Of a stretch of 9,589 nucleotides of DNA, positions 1 to 6,547 are shown one piece after another (position 1 is the first letter of the stretch; each line of letters begins with the position of its first letter). Below the pieces are notes generated by a model. The model was not told where the DNA came from, did not search any database, and worked only from the letters and a program-made list of their open reading frames with translations. The translations under genes and the position numbers were made by a program. This DNA is from Chloroflexota bacterium (GTDB taxonomy: Bacteria; Chloroflexota; Dehalococcoidia; JACQGW01), in contig JACQGW010000429.1 of NCBI GenBank assembly GCA_016199325.1, positions 1 through 9,589 on the forward strand, given 5' to 3'.

Positions 1-224
1 CGGCCCCCGGCGCGGCCTCCAGGTGTCCTGCACCCACCGGGGAGATTCCTCGCTGCGGCTCGGAATGACAGCCGGTGGTCCTTCGCACGGACCAGGGCTG
101 GCTCAAGAGCTGGACTACATGACATGCCACGGGGGGTTGCCTCTCCGACGGGGCCGGCCGTACAGGCGCACGCGTGATCGCCCGGCCCGAAGATGCCAGG
201 GTGTTGCGCAGGAGTTGAGCTCGC
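1..224. other. Upstream region without a gene
   Basis: I find no credible gene here. It contains the REP-like palindrome at 42-69, and a small hairpin at 76-94 (TGGTCC, 7-nt loop, GGACCA). An AGGAG ribosome-binding site at 210-214 lies 10 bases before the ATG of the dehydratase gene at 225. No convincing -35/-10 pair is visible. A 69-codon open frame across the region (23-232) reads through the palindrome and looks like chance. Confidence 0.6.
34..78. repeat. REP-like palindrome, ATTCC/GGAAT variant, with flanking inverted repeat
   Basis: The 28-bp core at 42-69 has the same layout as the REP-like units at 5256-5390 and 8888-9024: GAG, a 5-base stem arm, the conserved loop TCGCTGCGGCTC, the second arm, then GAC. 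Here the arms are ATTCC (45-49) and GGAAT (62-66); the other copies have ATGCT and AGCAT. Both arms changed together, so pairing is kept. A 7-bp inverted repeat, CCACCGG (34-40) and CCGGTGG (72-78), encloses the core and could extend a cruciform or RNA hairpin. Confidence 0.8.
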
Positions 225-1172
225 ATGATTGAGTTCTCGCAGGTGCTTGCGGCGCGAGCGACCATCGGCGACGTCATCCGGCAGACGCCGGTGCTGCCGT
301 CGGATGAGCTGGGGGAGCGGCTCGGCGTTCGGCTCTGGCTGAAGGCCGAGCTGTTCCAGAAGACCGGCTCCTTCAAGGTCCGTGGCGCGCTCAATCGGGT
401 TCGGAACACGCCGAAAGCCGAGCTAGAGAGGGGGCTGATCACCATCTCCGCCGGCAACCACGCCCTGGGGCTAGCCTGGGCGGCCCGGGAGCAGGGTGCT
501 GCCTGCACGGTCGTGATGCGAGCGGCCGCCAGCCCGACAAAGGTTGCCGGGACGCGCGCCTACGGCGCCGTCGTCGTCCTGCACGGCGACGCCAATCAGG
601 CATGGGCCAGGCTCGCGGAGATCCAGCAAGAGCGGGGTCTGCTCCTGGTCCACCCGTTCGACGACCCGCTCGTCGTCGCCGGGCAGGGCACGGTCGGCCT
701 GGAGGTCCTGGAGCAGGTTCCCCATGTCCAGACGATCGTCTGCCCCATCGGCGGTGGCGGGCTCATCTCGGGGCTCGCCCTGGCGGCGAAGTCGCTCAAC
801 GCGGGCATCAGAATCGTCGGCGTCGAGCCGGTAGGGGCGTCGGCCATGCGGCAGTCGCTCGATCGGGGCGAGCCGGTCCGCCTGGATTCCGTCGGCACCA
901 TCGCCGACGGCCTGGCGGCGCCGATGGCGGGGGAGCTCACGTTTGCGATGACGCGGAAGTACGTCGACGACGTCGTGACGCTGACCGACGACGAGATCGC
1001 CGCCGGCATGCGGTGGCTGATGAGCGCCGACAAGCTCTTCGTCGAGCCGGCAGGCGCCGCCGCGACGGCGGCCCTCCTGGCCGGCAAGATCCCGTTGAGA
1101 GCGGGTGAGACCGTGGTTTCGATTGTGAGCGGTGGGAACCTCGACCTGGACAGACTGAAGTCGATCCTGTAG
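225..1172 (+). CDS. PLP-dependent threonine/serine dehydratase family protein
   Basis: A 315-residue cytoplasmic fold-type II PLP enzyme, expected to deaminate L-threonine or L-serine to a 2-oxoacid and ammonia. Visible family marks are the Schiff-base lysine in GSFKVRGA (Lys51), the phosphate-side SAGNHA (75-80), the glycine loop GGGGL (176-180), EPAGAAA (274-280) and SGGN (302-305), which places Ser302 near the cofactor pyridine nitrogen. The length fits the short catabolic form: no C-terminal ACT domain follows, so isoleucine feedback of the IlvA kind is not expected. The ATG at 225 is supported by AGGAG at 210-214. It lies 75 bases upstream of the transporter operon on the same strand and may be cotranscribed. 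Serine racemase, hydroxyaspartate dehydratase and phenylserine dehydratase share these motifs, so the exact substrate is open. Confidence 0.93.
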   Translation: MIEFSQVLAARATIGDVIRQTPVLPSDELGERLGVRLWLKAELFQKTGSFKVRGALNRVRNTPKAELERGLITISAGNHALGLAWAAREQGAACTVVMRAAASPTKVAGTRAYGAVVVLHGDANQAWARLAEIQQERGLLLVHPFDDPLVVAGQGTVGLEVLEQVPHVQTIVCPIGGGGLISGLALAAKSLNAGIRIVGVEPVGASAMRQSLDRGEPVRLDSVGTIADGLAAPMAGELTFAMTRKYVDDVVTLTDDEIAAGMRWLMSADKLFVEPAGAAATAALLAGKIPLRAGETVVSIVSGGNLDLDRLKSIL

Positions 1173-1195
1173 TGCGGCATGGGGAGAGATCGAAC

Positions 1196-1219
1196 CGCCA
1201 AGACGCCAAGATCGCCAAG
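1196..1219 (+). repeat. Short imperfect tandem repeat CGCCAAGA(T)
   Basis: Three consecutive copies of an 8-9 base word lie between the dehydratase gene and the binding-protein gene: CGCCAAGA (1196-1203), CGCCAAGAT (1204-1212) and CGCCAAG (1213-1219). They stop about 15 bases before the purine-rich ribosome-binding site of the next gene. No function can be assigned. Confidence 0.6.
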
Positions 1220-1233
1220 CGAGAGAGAAGAAT

Positions 1234-1243
1234 GAGGAGGGAG
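1234..1243 (+). promoter_or_regulatory. Ribosome-binding site of the solute-binding protein gene
   Basis: The purine run GAGGAGGGAG ends 4 bases before the ATG at 1248 and includes a full GGAGG. It fixes this start and predicts strong translation, as expected for a binding protein made in excess over its permeases. Confidence 0.7.
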
Positions 1244-1247
1244 TGAA

Positions 1248-3020
1248 ATGAAGATGGATAGCGTTCGTTCTGAGCAGAAGATCCGGTCCGTTTCGCGCCG
1301 GGCGTTCCTCGCCGCGCTGGCCGGCAGCGCCGCCGCGGTCGGCCTGGCGGCCTGCGCCGGCGCGCCGGCTCCGGCGCCGGCGCCCACACAGCCGCCGGCC
1401 CAGCCGACGAAGGCGCCCGCAGCCGCCGCGCCGACGGCGGCGCCGCCAGCCCAGCCGACGAAGGCCCCGGCCGCCGCGCCGACGACAGCGCCGGCGCCGC
1501 AGCCGACGAAGGCGCCCGCAGCCGCCGCCAGCCCGGCGGCGCAGCCGGCCGCCGGCGGCACGTTCAGCATCGCCTACGTCTGGAGCACGAAGATCATCGA
1601 TCCCCACGCGGCGGAGGACAACCCGACGCGGGTCGCCACAACGGCGATGTACGAGGGGCTCATCGGCTACAAGACGGGGTCGCTGGAGCTGGAGCCGGTC
1701 CTGGCGTCCTCCTGGGAGGCCGCGCCCGACGCCACGAAGTTCACCTTCAAGATCCGGCAGGGCGTCAAGTTCCACGACGGCGCCGTCCTCGACGCGACCG
1801 CCGTCAAGAAGTCGTACGAGCGGATGTTCAAGATGGGCAAGGCGGCGGCGGCGCCGATGCAGAAGTACGTCAAGAGCATCGAGACGCCCGACGCGAGCAC
1901 GGTGGTCGTCAGCTTGAACACGCCCTACGTGCCGGCGCTGGCGACGCTCGGTACGACGCCCATCGTCAGCCCGAAAGCGATCGACGCCAACGCCGCCGAC
2001 AGCGGACAGGCATGGTTCGGCCAGAACGCCGCCGGCACCGGCCCCTACATGCTCAAGAGCTGGCAGCTCGACCAGGCGATGACCCTGACGAAGTTCCCCG
2101 ACTACTGGCGGGGCTGGTCGGGCAAGCACCTCGACACCGTCGTCATCCGGTACGTCACCGAGCAGGCGACGCAGCGCCAACTGGTCCAGCGGGGCGAGGT
2201 CCAACTGGCGATGGCGATCGCCGGGAATGACCTCGTGCAACTGAAGGACGACCCCAAGGTCTCCGTCGTCAGCGATCCGAGCATTCGGCAGTTCCTCATC
2301 CGCTTCGACAACCAGCGGCCGCCGCTGGACGACCTCAAGTTCCGCCAGGCGATCGTCTCCGCATTCGACTACAAGTCGAGCGTCGAGCAGGTCCTGGCCG
2401 GCTATGGAACGCTGGCCCAGGGCTACGTGCCGAACCGCTATCGGACGCACGACAAGTCGCTGGGGCCGGAAGCGTCTGACATGGCCAGGGCGAAGCAACT
2501 GCTGGATGCGTCCAAGTATGCCAAGGGGACCACGTTCTCCCTCACGTACATCGGCAACATGGACAGCCAGCGGCAGGGCTCGGAGCTCTGGCAGGCGAAC
2601 CTCGCCAAGCTCGGGGTCACGCTCAAGCTGAACCCGCAGCCCTGGGCGACCATGGTCGAGCGGTCGGCGAAGCCCGAGACGCGGGACAATGCCGGCTGGT
2701 TCGCCTTCAACTACGGCAACGTCGACGAGGCGTTCGCGCAGTGGCAGACGCTGTCGAGCAAGACCAACGCCGGCTGGGGCAACTACGGCTACAAGCACGC
2801 CGAGATCGACGATCTGCTGGAGAAGGCCCTGGTGACGGTCGACGAGAAGGCGCGCACCGACATGCTGCACAAGGTGCAGCGGCTGGCGCGCGAGGAAGCG
2901 GCAACCGTCAACGCCTGGATCTTCAACGACACGGTCGTGACGACGAAGAATCTCAAGGGCTACGTCTACCTGCCGGGCTACCCGACGATCCCGCCGTACT
3001 ACAATATGTACATCGAATGA
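1248..3020 (+). CDS. ABC transporter solute-binding lipoprotein, family 5 (peptide/nickel type)
   Basis: A 590-residue extracytoplasmic binding protein that would deliver oligopeptides or related solutes to the permeases encoded just downstream. The N-terminus carries a twin-arginine motif (SRRAFL, 16-21), a hydrophobic stretch and a lipobox LAAC with Cys36, so it looks like a Tat-exported lipoprotein. Residues 37-103 form a low-complexity Ala/Pro/Thr linker with three QPTKAPAAA-like repeats that would hold the domain off the membrane. The family-5 fold starts near 104, with YEGLI (135-139), the characteristic KIRQGVKFHDG (168-178) and GTGPYMLKSW (263-272). The total length is normal for the family once the linker is discounted. 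It is followed 4 bases later by the first permease gene. Family-5 proteins bind peptides, nickel, opines and glycosides; the ligand is not determinable here. Confidence 0.95.
   Translation: MKMDSVRSEQKIRSVSRRAFLAALAGSAAAVGLAACAGAPAPAPAPTQPPAQPTKAPAAAAPTAAPPAQPTKAPAAAPTTAPAPQPTKAPAAAASPAAQPAAGGTFSIAYVWSTKIIDPHAAEDNPTRVATTAMYEGLIGYKTGSLELEPVLASSWEAAPDATKFTFKIRQGVKFHDGAVLDATAVKKSYERMFKMGKAAAAPMQKYVKSIETPDASTVVVSLNTPYVPALATLGTTPIVSPKAIDANAADSGQAWFGQNAAGTGPYMLKSWQLDQAMTLTKFPDYWRGWSGKHLDTVVIRYVTEQATQRQLVQRGEVQLAMAIAGNDLVQLKDDPKVSVVSDPSIRQFLIRFDNQRPPLDDLKFRQAIVSAFDYKSSVEQVLAGYGTLAQGYVPNRYRTHDKSLGPEASDMARAKQLLDASKYAKGTTFSLTYIGNMDSQRQGSELWQANLAKLGVTLKLNPQPWATMVERSAKPETRDNAGWFAFNYGNVDEAFAQWQTLSSKTNAGWGNYGYKHAEIDDLLEKALVTVDEKARTDMLHKVQRLAREEAATVNAWIFNDTVVTTKNLKGYVYLPGYPTIPPYYNMYIE
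1401..1526 (+). repeat. In-gene repeat encoding the QPTKAPAAA linker motif
   Basis: Three near-identical coding copies begin at 1401, 1452 and 1500. The first and third are the same over 27 bases; the second differs at GGCCCCGG. They encode the Pro/Ala/Thr spacer after the lipidated cysteine. Such tracts change length easily by slippage or unequal recombination. Confidence 0.75.
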
Positions 3021-3024
3021 GCGA

Positions 3025-4026
3025 ATGCTGAAGTACTTTCTGCGGCGCCTCCTCGCGCTGGCCTTCGTCGCCATCGGGATCACGCTGCTGACGTTCACGG
3101 TGTCGCACATCGTGCCGGCCGACCCGGCCGTCGCGGCGGCCGGGCAGAACGCGACGAAGGAGCAGGTGGCCGCGATCCGCGCCGAGCTGCAGCTCGACCG
3201 GCCGCTCCCCCTCCAGTACCTGAGCTACCTCAGCGGGCTGGTGCGGGGCGACCTCGGCCGGTCGACGCAGTCGCGGCGGCCTATCCTGGCAGACATCCAG
3301 ACGTTCTTCCCGGCGACGGTCGAGCTCACCTTCGTGACGATGGCGCTCTATACGCTCATCGGCGTGCCCCTGGGGGTCCTCGCCGCGCTGCGGCGCGGCT
3401 GGATCGACCGACTGACGAACGCCCTGACCATCGGCGGTGTGTCGATCCCGCCGTTCTGGCTGGCCCTGGTCTTCCAGTTGGTCTTCTACGCCACGCTCGG
3501 CTGGCTGCCAAGCGGGAACCGGATCGACCAGGGCCTCGAGCCGCCCAGGACCATCACGAGCCTCTATACGATCGATAGCCTCCTCACCGGCAACTGGGTC
3601 GTCTTCGAGAGCACTCTCCGCCACCTGATCCTGCCGGCGACCACGCTGGTCATCGGCCGCCTGGGGCCCATCACCCGCATCACGCGCGCCAGCATCCGGG
3701 ACACGCTGACGAAGGAATACGTTCGGACGGCCCGGGCAAAGGGGCTGGCCCACAGCACGGTCCTGACCCGGCACGTCATTCGCAACAGCCTGATCCCGAT
3801 CGTGACCATCATCGGGCTCCAGACCGGCTGGCTCCTGAACGGCGCGGTCGTGATCGAGGTCATCTTCGGCTGGCCGGGCGTCGGCCAGTATGCGGTGAAC
3901 GCCATCGCCTATGCCGATTTCCCTGCCGTCATGGGGGTGACGCTGGTGGTTGCGCTGCTGTTCGTCTGCATCAACTTCGTCGTCGACCTGACCTACCGGT
4001 TCCTCGACCCTCGGATCACGGTGTAA
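3025..4026 (+). CDS. ABC transporter permease, DppB/OppB type
   Basis: A 333-residue inner-membrane permease, one half of the translocation pore of a peptide-type importer. The N-terminus (FLRRLLALAFVAIGITLLTF) is the usual first membrane helix of DppB-like proteins. It is followed by an external loop with the family-typical ELQLDRPLPLQYL (54-66) and GDLGRS (75-80). Further hydrophobic segments lie near 100-122, 135-158, 197-214, 253-280 and 300-322. The cytoplasmic EAA loop that docks the ATPase is EYVRTARAKGLAHS (231-244), and the end is the common LDPR (327-330). The ATG lies 4 bases after the binding-protein stop (TGA 3018-3020) with no separate Shine-Dalgarno sequence, which points to translational coupling. 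Length and motifs are complete. The transported solute is unknown. Confidence 0.95.
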   Translation: MLKYFLRRLLALAFVAIGITLLTFTVSHIVPADPAVAAAGQNATKEQVAAIRAELQLDRPLPLQYLSYLSGLVRGDLGRSTQSRRPILADIQTFFPATVELTFVTMALYTLIGVPLGVLAALRRGWIDRLTNALTIGGVSIPPFWLALVFQLVFYATLGWLPSGNRIDQGLEPPRTITSLYTIDSLLTGNWVVFESTLRHLILPATTLVIGRLGPITRITRASIRDTLTKEYVRTARAKGLAHSTVLTRHVIRNSLIPIVTIIGLQTGWLLNGAVVIEVIFGWPGVGQYAVNAIAYADFPAVMGVTLVVALLFVCINFVVDLTYRFLDPRITV

Positions 4027-4028
4027 TC

Positions 4029-4170
4029 ATGCGTCATACGTCATACGTCATTACGTCATGCGCGGCAGGGTGTCGCATGACGCATGACGGGTGTCGCATG
4101 ACGTATGACGTAATGACGCATGACGAGTGACGTAATGACGCATGACGAGTGACGAGTAATGAGTGACGCA
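4029..4170. repeat. Array of CGTCAT/ATGACG words, large imperfect inverted repeat
   Basis: Almost the whole gap between the two permease genes is built from 7-8 base words on the core TGACG. The left part (4029-4062) has them as CGTCAT; the right part (4074-4170) as ATGACG, so the two halves can pair imperfectly around a centre near 4063-4073. Inside the right half a 22-bp unit occurs twice in perfect tandem (4109-4130 and 4131-4152). The array runs across the predicted ATG at 4159. No coding potential or familiar operator is evident. Confidence 0.85.
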
Positions 4171-5118
4171 GGCATGCGGGTCGAGCCACAGGGCGTCAGA
4201 GAGCCTTTGTCGTCGGCGGGTGTCGAGCCGTCTGCCGGCTTGGATGCCGGCAGGGTTCGCGGCATGGTGCCGGCGGTCCCGGCGCGGCCGACGGTCTTGC
4301 AGAAGCTGCTCCGCAGCCGCTATCGCGTCACGTTTTGCTCGCTCGCCCTGCTCATCATTGTGGCGGCCTTCACGGCCCGCTGGCTGGCGCCGTACGACCC
4401 GCTGGACGTCGCGCCCGCCAACCGGCTGAAGCCGCCGTCGGCCGATCACTGGTTTGGCACCGACGAGCTCGGTCGAGACATCTTCAGCCGGGTGTTGCAC
4501 GGCGCCGGCATCTCGCTGACGGTCTCGGGCGTGTCCATCGCCATCGCCGTCGTCATCGGGGCGGTGGTTGGTATTCTCTCGGGCTACTTCGGCGGGCTGA
4601 TCGACGAAGTGGTCATGCGGGTGACAGACATCTTCCTCGCGGTGCCGCTGCTGGTGCTGGCCATGGCCATCGCCGCCGCGCTCGGCCCGAGCCTGGAGAA
4701 CGCCATCATCGCCGTCGCGATGGTCTGGTGGCCCGGCTATGCCCGGCAGATCCGCGGGCAGGTGCTGGCGACGAAGAACCTGCTCTACGTCGAGGCGGCG
4801 CGGTCGCTGGGCGCCGGACTGCTCCACCTCAATCGATACCACATCCTGCCGAACTGCGTCGACCCCGTCGTCGCCCGGGTGACGCTGGACGTGGGCTACG
4901 TCGTGCTGGTGACGGCCAGCCTGAGCTTCATCGGCCTGGGCTCCGTGCCCCCTACGCCGGACTGGGGGACGATGATGGCCATCGCCCGCACGTATATCCT
5001 GAGCAACTGGACCTATCCGACGCTCATCGGCCTGGCGATCTCGCTCAGCGTGCTGATCCTGACGCTGGCTGGCGATGCGCTAAAGGAGGCGATGGAGGTC
5101 GAGGTGACGGAGTACTGA
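4159..5118 (+). CDS. ABC transporter permease, DppC/OppC type
   Basis: The second permease of the importer, up to 319 residues. The recognisable protein begins around residue 46 (VLQKLLRSRYRVTF), followed by the first membrane helix (58-76). It carries the DppC signature HWFGTDELGRDIFSR (97-111), the EAA loop YVEAARSLGAG (210-220) and SFIGLGSVPPTPDWG (256-270), with further membrane segments near 118-142, 156-176, 240-262 and 288-306. The start is doubtful: the ATG at 4159 lies inside the TGACG repeat array without a Shine-Dalgarno, and residues 1-35 do not resemble the family. The in-frame ATG at 4264 (residue 36) is a good alternative, giving 284 residues. The C-terminus (GDALKEAMEVEVTEY) departs from the usual ALDPR-like end. 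ATPase genes do not follow; a repeat-rich gap does. Confidence 0.93.
   Translation: MSDAGMRVEPQGVREPLSSAGVEPSAGLDAGRVRGMVPAVPARPTVLQKLLRSRYRVTFCSLALLIIVAAFTARWLAPYDPLDVAPANRLKPPSADHWFGTDELGRDIFSRVLHGAGISLTVSGVSIAIAVVIGAVVGILSGYFGGLIDEVVMRVTDIFLAVPLLVLAMAIAAALGPSLENAIIAVAMVWWPGYARQIRGQVLATKNLLYVEAARSLGAGLLHLNRYHILPNCVDPVVARVTLDVGYVVLVTASLSFIGLGSVPPTPDWGTMMAIARTYILSNWTYPTLIGLAISLSVLILTLAGDALKEAMEVEVTEY
4232..4253 (+). promoter_or_regulatory. Perfect hairpin ahead of the alternative permease start
   Basis: CTGCCGGC (4232-4239), a 6-base loop, then GCCGGCAG (4246-4253) form a perfect 8-bp GC-rich stem. It ends 10 bases before the alternative ATG at 4264. If translation starts at 4264 the hairpin lies in the leader and could influence ribosome access; if it starts at 4159 it is coding. 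It may also be chance in GC-rich DNA. Confidence 0.35.
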
Positions 5119-5126
5119 CGGCTGCC

Positions 5127-5155
5127 GGTAGGAACTCATAGGAACTCGTGGGAGC
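5127..5155 (+). repeat. Left arm of composite repeat A (GGAACTC words)
   Basis: Two GGAACTC words are spaced by ATA and preceded by GGTA, then followed by GTGGGAGC. The arm starts 9 bases after the permease stop. Its reverse complement reappears at 5400-5430 as GAGTTCC words, so the two arms enclose the REP-like units. Degenerate GGAGC-type words continue to about 5193. Confidence 0.75.
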
Positions 5156-5209
5156 TTGGGGGACCTTCAGGAGCACGCGGGAGCTCGGGGGAATGTTGCT
5201 TTGCCGAGC

Positions 5210-5230
5210 CGTAGCCAACGGGTGGCTGCG
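5210..5230 (+). repeat. Small hairpin
   Basis: CGTAGCCA (5210-5217), loop ACGGG, TGGCTGCG (5223-5230) pair over 8 positions with one G-T wobble. There is no T-run after it, so a classical intrinsic terminator is not supported. Confidence 0.4.
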
Positions 5231-5255
5231 TGCGGGAGGGCCGCGACCCCCTTCT

Positions 5256-5283
5256 GTCATGCTGAGCCGCAGCGAAGCATCTC
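5256..5283 (+). repeat. REP-like palindromic unit A1
   Basis: A 28-bp unit in the GTCATGCTGAGCC... orientation, ending in AGCATCTC, with internal stem arms ATGCT and AGCAT. It is the exact reverse complement of the units at 5310-5337 and 5363-5390 and identical to the one at 8888-8915. Paired with A2 it could form a 28-bp stem around a 26-base loop, possibly stopping transcription or protecting mRNA downstream of the permease gene. Confidence 0.9.
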
Positions 5284-5309
5284 CTCGGGCCGAACAAAGA
5301 ACCGCCGGG

Positions 5310-5337
5310 GAGATGCTTCGCTGCGGCTCAGCATGAC
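5310..5337 (-). repeat. REP-like palindromic unit A2
   Basis: Perfect reverse complement of unit A1 (reads GAGATGCTTCG... to CAGCATGAC on the + strand), 54 bases downstream of A1 start to start. Internal arms are ATGCT (5313-5317) and AGCAT (5330-5334). Confidence 0.9.
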
Positions 5338-5362
5338 GGAAGGGGACCGGGCAACGCGGGGG

Positions 5363-5390
5363 GAGATGCTTCGCTGCGGCTCAGCATGAC
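5363..5390 (-). repeat. REP-like palindromic unit A3
   Basis: An identical 28-bp copy of A2 in the same orientation, 53 bases further on. The sequence between A2 and A3 is unlike that between A1 and A2. Confidence 0.9.
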
Positions 5391-5399
5391 AGCGCTCCC

Positions 5400-5430
5400 G
5401 CGAGTTCCTACGAGTTCCTACGAGCTCCCC
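5400..5430 (-). repeat. Right arm of composite repeat A (GAGTTCC words)
   Basis: Two tandem copies of the 10-base unit CGAGTTCCTA begin at 5401, followed by CGAGCTCCCC. This is the inverted counterpart of the left arm at 5127-5155. It begins 10 bases after unit A3. Confidence 0.8.
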
Positions 5431-5449
5431 GATCAGTCAGAGGAAAAAC

Positions 5450-5455
5450 AGGAGG
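5450..5455 (+). promoter_or_regulatory. Ribosome-binding site deciding the GTG start of the dipeptidase
   Basis: A perfect AGGAGG (extended to AGGAGGAG, 5450-5457) lies 6 bases before the GTG at 5462. No in-frame ATG lies between this site and the conserved metal-binding motif, so GTG is the start. Confidence 0.75.
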
Positions 5456-5461
5456 AGAGAC

Positions 5462-6517
5462 GTGACTGTAGCGGAAACGAAGTTCTACACCGAGGCCGAC
5501 GCCGAGCTGACTCGGACGATCGGCATCGTCGATTCGCACAACGACCTGGCGCTGGCGGTTCTCAAGCGGCGGCACGACGGCGTCTATGACTCCCTACGAA
5601 CGTACTGGATTCCTCGCCTGCGGGCCGGCGGCGTGAAGGTCGTCGTCTGCCCGGTCTGCGTGCCTTCCGCCTACCTGCCCGACTTCGCCCTGCGGTTCAC
5701 GATTCAGTGCATCGATGCGCTCTACCAGGAGATCGAGGAGAACGGCGGCGAGATCGAGTTGGCGCGGTCCTTCGCCGACATCCAGCGGATCAACGCGGCT
5801 GGGAAGATCGCTGCGCTGCTCTCGTTCGAGGGCGCCGAGATGCTCGGGCAGGACCTGTCGGCGCTCCGGCTCTTCTACCAGGTCGGCCTGCGGATGCTCT
5901 CGTTCACCTGGATGCGCCGGACCTTCTTCGGCGACGGCACCTGGGAGAACGAGTCCCGGGGCGGCCTGACCAGGCTCGGGCGCGCCGCGGTCAAGGAGAT
6001 GAACCGGCTCGGGATCATCGTCGACGTCTCGCACGCGTCCGACCAGACGACCTGGGACATCATCGAGACGTCGTCGAAGACCGTTATCGCCAGCCACTCG
6101 AACGCCCGGGCCGTCCAGAACCACAAGCGCAATCTGACCGACGACATGATCAAGGCCATCGCGGCGAAGGGCGGCGTCGTCGGCGTCGTCGCCGTCTCGC
6201 GGTTCGTCGCCGACGGCGTGCCGACCATCGGCCAGTGGGTCGACCACGTCGAGCACATCGTCCGCATCGCCGGCATCGACCACGTCGGGATCGGCGCCGA
6301 CTTTGCCGACCATCTCTATGCGATCGGTGCCTCGCAGGGGGTCGCCGACTGGAGCCCGGAGCAGCACGCCAAGCGGTATCCGTTCACGGGCATGCTGGAC
6401 CCCGACGACCTGCCGGGGCTGACGGCCGAGCTCGTGCGCCGCGGCTTCTCCGAGCGCGACCTGCGGAAGATCTCCCACGAAAACCACCTGCGCGTGATGG
6501 CCGACATCCTTCGCTAG
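5462..6517 (+). CDS. Membrane dipeptidase family (peptidase M19), zinc-dependent
   Basis: A 351-residue metallopeptidase of the renal dipeptidase family, expected to hydrolyse dipeptides, including ones with a D-residue at the C-terminal position. The binuclear zinc ligands can be aligned by motif: His26 and Asp28 in DSHNDL (24-29), bridging Glu123 in SFEGAE (121-126), His191 in DVSHAS (188-193) and His212 in SHSNARA (211-217); Asp280 in GIGADF (277-282) fits the catalytic/ligand aspartate. All are present, so it should be active. There is no signal peptide or membrane anchor, so despite the family name it is probably cytoplasmic, where it could act on dipeptides brought in by the upstream transporter. 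It starts at GTG with a strong AGGAGG. The HyuA-like gene follows after 30 bases, suggesting one operon. Confidence 0.95.
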   Translation: MTVAETKFYTEADAELTRTIGIVDSHNDLALAVLKRRHDGVYDSLRTYWIPRLRAGGVKVVVCPVCVPSAYLPDFALRFTIQCIDALYQEIEENGGEIELARSFADIQRINAAGKIAALLSFEGAEMLGQDLSALRLFYQVGLRMLSFTWMRRTFFGDGTWENESRGGLTRLGRAAVKEMNRLGIIVDVSHASDQTTWDIIETSSKTVIASHSNARAVQNHKRNLTDDMIKAIAAKGGVVGVVAVSRFVADGVPTIGQWVDHVEHIVRIAGIDHVGIGADFADHLYAIGASQGVADWSPEQHAKRYPFTGMLDPDDLPGLTAELVRRGFSERDLRKISHENHLRVMADILR

Positions 6518-6531
6518 ATCGGTCCCAACGG

Positions 6532-6538
6532 AAAGGAG
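6532..6538 (+). promoter_or_regulatory. Ribosome-binding site deciding the TTG start of the hydantoinase A gene
   Basis: AAAGGAG lies 9 bases before a TTG at 6548. The first in-frame ATG comes only at residue 51, well after the nucleotide-binding motif DIGGTFTD, so the rare TTG start is well supported. Confidence 0.7.
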
Positions 6539-6547
6539 CATCGAACC

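Larger units (their letters stand above)
5119..5461. other. Repeat-filled gap between permease and dipeptidase genes
   Basis: This 343-base gap has no credible gene; short frames in it only translate the REP-like units. From left to right it holds a GGAACTC-word arm (5127-5155, with a degenerate continuation to about 5193), a hairpin (5210-5230), REP-like units in the order plus, minus, minus (5256-5283, 5310-5337, 5363-5390), the inverted arm (5400-5430) and the ribosome-binding site of the dipeptidase gene (5450-5455). A promoter for the downstream genes may lie here, but I cannot place one. Confidence 0.7.

Noticed and set aside
23..232. 69-codon open frame upstream of the dehydratase
   Set aside because: It reads through the REP-like palindrome, has no ribosome-binding site, resembles no known protein and overlaps the dehydratase start.
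471..3110. 879-codon open frame on the minus strand
   Set aside because: It runs antisense to the dehydratase, the binding protein and the start of the first permease, all of which have clear family motifs. Its product is Arg/Leu/Gly/Asp-rich with no recognisable domain, as expected from the opposite frame of GC-rich codons.
4029..4158. Operator for a CRE-like TGACGTCA-binding regulator
   Set aside because: The words are TGACG-based but in a dense, degenerate tandem/inverted array that looks like simple-sequence expansion, and no regulator gene is present.
5148..5389. Short open frames in the gap, reading MLSRSEASPRAEQ and the like
   Set aside because: They translate the REP-like units themselves; the same peptide recurs wherever a unit is read in that frame (also near 8891 on the + strand), so they are repeat artefacts.
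5256..5390. CRISPR array (28-bp palindromic repeats about 53 bases apart)
   Set aside because: The first unit is inverted relative to the others, there are only three units, the spacers in the sister locus are duplicated, and there are no cas genes. REP-like elements explain it better.
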